In this document: positions 61,476 through 64,000 of the stretch, one piece after another
Position numbering within the stretch: the stretch's first letter is position 1
How the letters are laid out: each line of letters starts with the position of its first letter
NCBI GenBank assembly: GCA_020091685.1
Contig: CM034597.1
Span: 3,170,646 to 3,234,645 of the forward strand
DNA length: 64,000 nucleotides
DNA from: Lutjanus erythropterus
Lineage: Eukaryota; Chordata; Actinopteri; Lutjaniformes; Lutjanidae
Direction: 5' to 3'
Notes under the pieces: generated by a model
Database searches by the model: none
What the model saw: only the letters and a program-made list of their open reading frames with translations
Told to the model about the DNA's origin: nothing
Program-made: the position numbers and the translations under genes

Positions 61476-62369
61476 CTCAAAAATAGAAACATCCCCTTTT
61501 AGTCCATTAAGAGGACAGAGCTGAATACAGTCTTAAGGCAGTTTAATGGATCCATCTGGACAGACAGCTAGCAAGCTAATGTTGGTAGGCAAGAAAATGC
61601 TTACGTGTTGCTTGGCAACAGTCCAGTCCCAGTCCACCTGTGAAACTATTTGTGATGGCTGAGCCAAATAAATGAAATTAACAAATAAATCATAATCTGT
61701 TAACCATAAAATGGCACTTGGTAGAGCCCATGACTATGCCCGATGGAACCCGATAGGAGCTGGTGTGAGCCGACAAGTTCGGATCAGGTTAGACCTTATT
61801 TCTCACACATTTCTCAGGCTCACGTCAGGTCTGGGGTTGTTTTTTTTTTTTTTCATTTTTATTCCAAAGTTAGATGTTGCCAAATTCAATTACCCCATGC
61901 ATTGTCCCTGCCAACTCCTACTGTTTGGTACATGGAGGGAAGCTTGTTAAGAAAAATGTCGGGCTGTAACTGGGTTCAGGTTGAAATATGCTAATGAAGG
62001 TCAGGTTCAGGTTGGTTTCAGACAGAATTTTGTCAGGCTTGGGCCTTGTCGGGCTCAACTTTTCAGGCCTGATTAAAACTGCAGCTTGTAGAGCTGTTGC
62101 ATAAAAGCAATATCACGCTTGAGGTCATGTTGTCGTACTGTCGTACTTTTCTTTTTTTTTATGAAGACTCTGCACACAATGCTGGTACAGAAAGAGTCAC
62201 TGAACACTGTCTGGCTTTGCTGCCAGCCAAATTTCAGGCAAGACAATAAAGACTGAACTGAGGTCTTGAATGAGCACTCACACATTTTCTTTACAGCTTC
62301 AGTGCTTTTGATACTCTGATTAATGGATACTGAGTCTTTTTAAACACATGGTAATGAAAAAGTACTGAT

Positions 62370-62505
62370 ACTTTTTTTTAAGATTATTTTTTGTTTTTTT
62401 TGACAGGACAGCTTTAGAGAGACAGAAAGGAGGGGGGTTATGCAGCAAAAGACCACAGGCTGGAACTGAACCCATGGCTGCTGCTGAAGATACTTCTGAT
62501 AACCT
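62370..62505 (-). mobile_element. Diverged tRNA-derived SINE, 3' body
   Basis: On the minus strand: GCAGCAGCCATGGGTTCAGT, TCCAGCCTGTGG, TTTTGCTGCATAACCCCC and AGCTGTCCTGTC match the body of the SINE at 40548-40713. The tRNA-like head is lost. Confidence 0.68.
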
Positions 62506-62704
62506 TATTATTTAATGTCAGAAAGATAATCAAGGATTAATTTATAGAGCTCACAACTATCAGGATTAATAAAACAAAACCAATGTGTATACAGAGTTTT
62601 ATACATCTACACACACTTTTTAGTTGTGCATCTACACAAGATTTTTATGCATCTGGACTACTGAAGTATGCACGAGGTGCACACATCCACCTTTTATAAA
62701 TGCT

Positions 62705-62890
62705 AGAGCTGCAAAAATTAATTAAATAATCAATTATGATTTGAATATTAATCGACAACTATTTTGATAATTGATTAATAGTTTTGAATCTTTATTTATG
62801 AAAAAAGATTCCAGCTTCTTAAATGTGAATATTTTCTGGTTTCTTTATTCTTCTCTGACAGTAAAGAAGAATTGTTAGTTGCAGCCCTTA
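62705..62890. mobile_element. GGGCTGCAACTAACGATT-type MITE, diverged
   Basis: AGAGCTGCAAAAATTAATT at the left and GAATTGTTAGTTGCAGCCCT at the right are inverted ends. The interior CTTCTTAAATGTGAATATTTTC is shared in reverse with 55420-55445. Confidence 0.75.
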
Positions 62891-64000
62891 TAAATGACAC
62901 TTTATGTGTGGGAAATTGAGCATGCATAGTTTTTGCGTGTACACATAATCTAAACATCTGGCCCCAGCTGTCTGTGAACACCAGACCAACACTGCTCCCA
63001 GCATGATCTGTAAGGGGACTAAGATCATGGATCGGGAGTCACTGAAGGGATCAAGGAGCATATTCACATCTGACACCAGAGACTATCTTTGAACAGACAC
63101 AGGAGTTCCCATCTCCCCCACTGTTATCATGTGAGTCAAGTTCCATACTGAACTACTGTACATCCTGAATAGACTGCTTGACACTCCACTTCTGAAACAT
63201 TTCCAGCTGACATTTGGATAGCAACAGATGTGAGGGGCAGCATTCAATAGACACAAGGAGTGAGTCAATCAGCCATCCTATTGAGTATTGGATTTTTTGT
63301 CAGTTTGTACCTGTAAGTGTAATTTTTTTTCTCTCTTATTCTGGAGGGTGTTGTTGCTTCTTTTTATTTGCGGTGACATTTGTTTGTGTAGTGTGAGACA
63401 GACTGTGCGTGAGAAAAGCCAAAAGTGTGAGTTGGTGAACTAGACACAGCAAGTGTCTGTTTTTCATAGAATCTCAACATCATGTAAATAAATATGTGAC
63501 CAATTTATCATGGTTAATCACAAACACTTGTGTCACTTGTGTGATTTCAAAAATATATTTTGGCTTTGCACACTTGCAGTGGGTAAACATTTATTCTGTC
63601 TAACACTAGAGTAAGCACGGTTCGTTTGGGCTGATGTGAAAGTTGTCAGTCGAAGCCTGGTCTGGTTAGGCAGTACAGTTTGTTTGTGGCATGCAAGCAA
63701 ACAAACAAACCACAGGATCTTGTGATAGCAGGTGTGTGATTTTAGCACGATTTCAAACTCTAAGCTACTAATTAATCCACGTGCTGATCGTGAAATTATG
63801 AAAAGAATATGAATAACTGCTGGAGACTGTGTATAAGATGTGGGATGAAAAACACAGACACCTCTCGAGGTGTTGTTGAGTAGTTGGAGAAACCACTTTT
63901 TCTGTTGTCACTACCACTACAGATGTTTCTACAGTGGCCCTGAGGCTTAACACACTGTAGCTGAAGAAAACACATGCAAATAGACTGAACACAAGCACAT

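Larger units (their letters stand above)
52615..64000 (-). other. nfic intron 1 (partial): MITE-rich, first exon not found
   Basis: All sequence upstream of exon 2a. I searched by eye for the family first exon (MYSPLCLTQ followed by a donor) and did not find it, so the gene start is likely beyond 64000. Elements listed separately occupy 53033-53482, 55084-55572, 55770-56375, 57815-58198, 59177-60019, 60524-60793 and 62370-62505. Remaining stretches such as 53490-55075, 56400-57200, 58200-59000 and 62900-64000 show no gene or clear element. Confidence 0.7.

Noticed and set aside
63083..63200. Minus-strand frame starting MYSSSVW as nfic exon 1
   Set aside because: It resembles MYSSPLCLTQ only in the first four residues. 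No splice donor follows at the needed position, so coincidence is likelier.

Overview
The window is vertebrate nuclear DNA, almost certainly from a percomorph-type teleost. It is AT-rich, mostly non-coding, full of fish-style non-autonomous hAT elements, tRNA-derived SINEs and degraded LINEs, with GT-AG introns. Nothing prokaryotic or organellar is present.

One protein-coding gene can be supported: nfic (nuclear factor I/C, also called CTF), on the minus strand. I recovered twelve coding exons from 52614 (start of the DNA-binding domain) down to the stop codon at 28445. Every junction is in frame, and together they encode 500 residues. Only the very short first coding exon (about nine residues in the family) is missing, so 52615-64000 is read as part of intron 1 and the promoter lies outside the window. 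The DNA-binding domain exon, a single 532-bp exon in mammalian NFI genes, is here cut into three exons of 171, 177 and 184 bp (total exactly 532) by two phase-0 introns. This is the most interesting observation in the window.

Layout from high to low coordinate: 52615-64000, intron 1, rich in hAT-type MITEs plus a relic hAT transposase ORF (60524-60793) and a SINE. 50240-52614, the three DNA-binding exons. 43140-50239, a 7.1-kb intron with an L2-like LINE end, several MITEs and a ~31-bp minisatellite. 38970-43139, exons 3-6, with a SINE nested in an older repeat. 34041-38969, exons 7-9, with a degenerate Tx1-like LINE in the intron upstream of exon 7. 28445-34040, the last two coding exons. 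Below 28445 come the 3' UTR (end not certain) and 3' flanking DNA to position 1. That flank shows no convincing gene but many repeats, among them a perfect-looking foldback MITE at 9169-9382, a 724-bp hAT-like element at 3216-3939, a SINE nested in a MITE at 5883-6071, and a dispersed ~370-bp repeat with at least five copies.

The encoded protein would be a dimeric, nuclear, TTGGC-binding transcription factor with an N-terminal DNA-binding and dimerisation domain and a proline/serine-rich activation domain. Several of its exons carry CA/TG repeats right at the splice sites, a possible route for splicing control. Repeat boundaries below are read by eye and are approximate unless a target-site duplication (TSD) is given.
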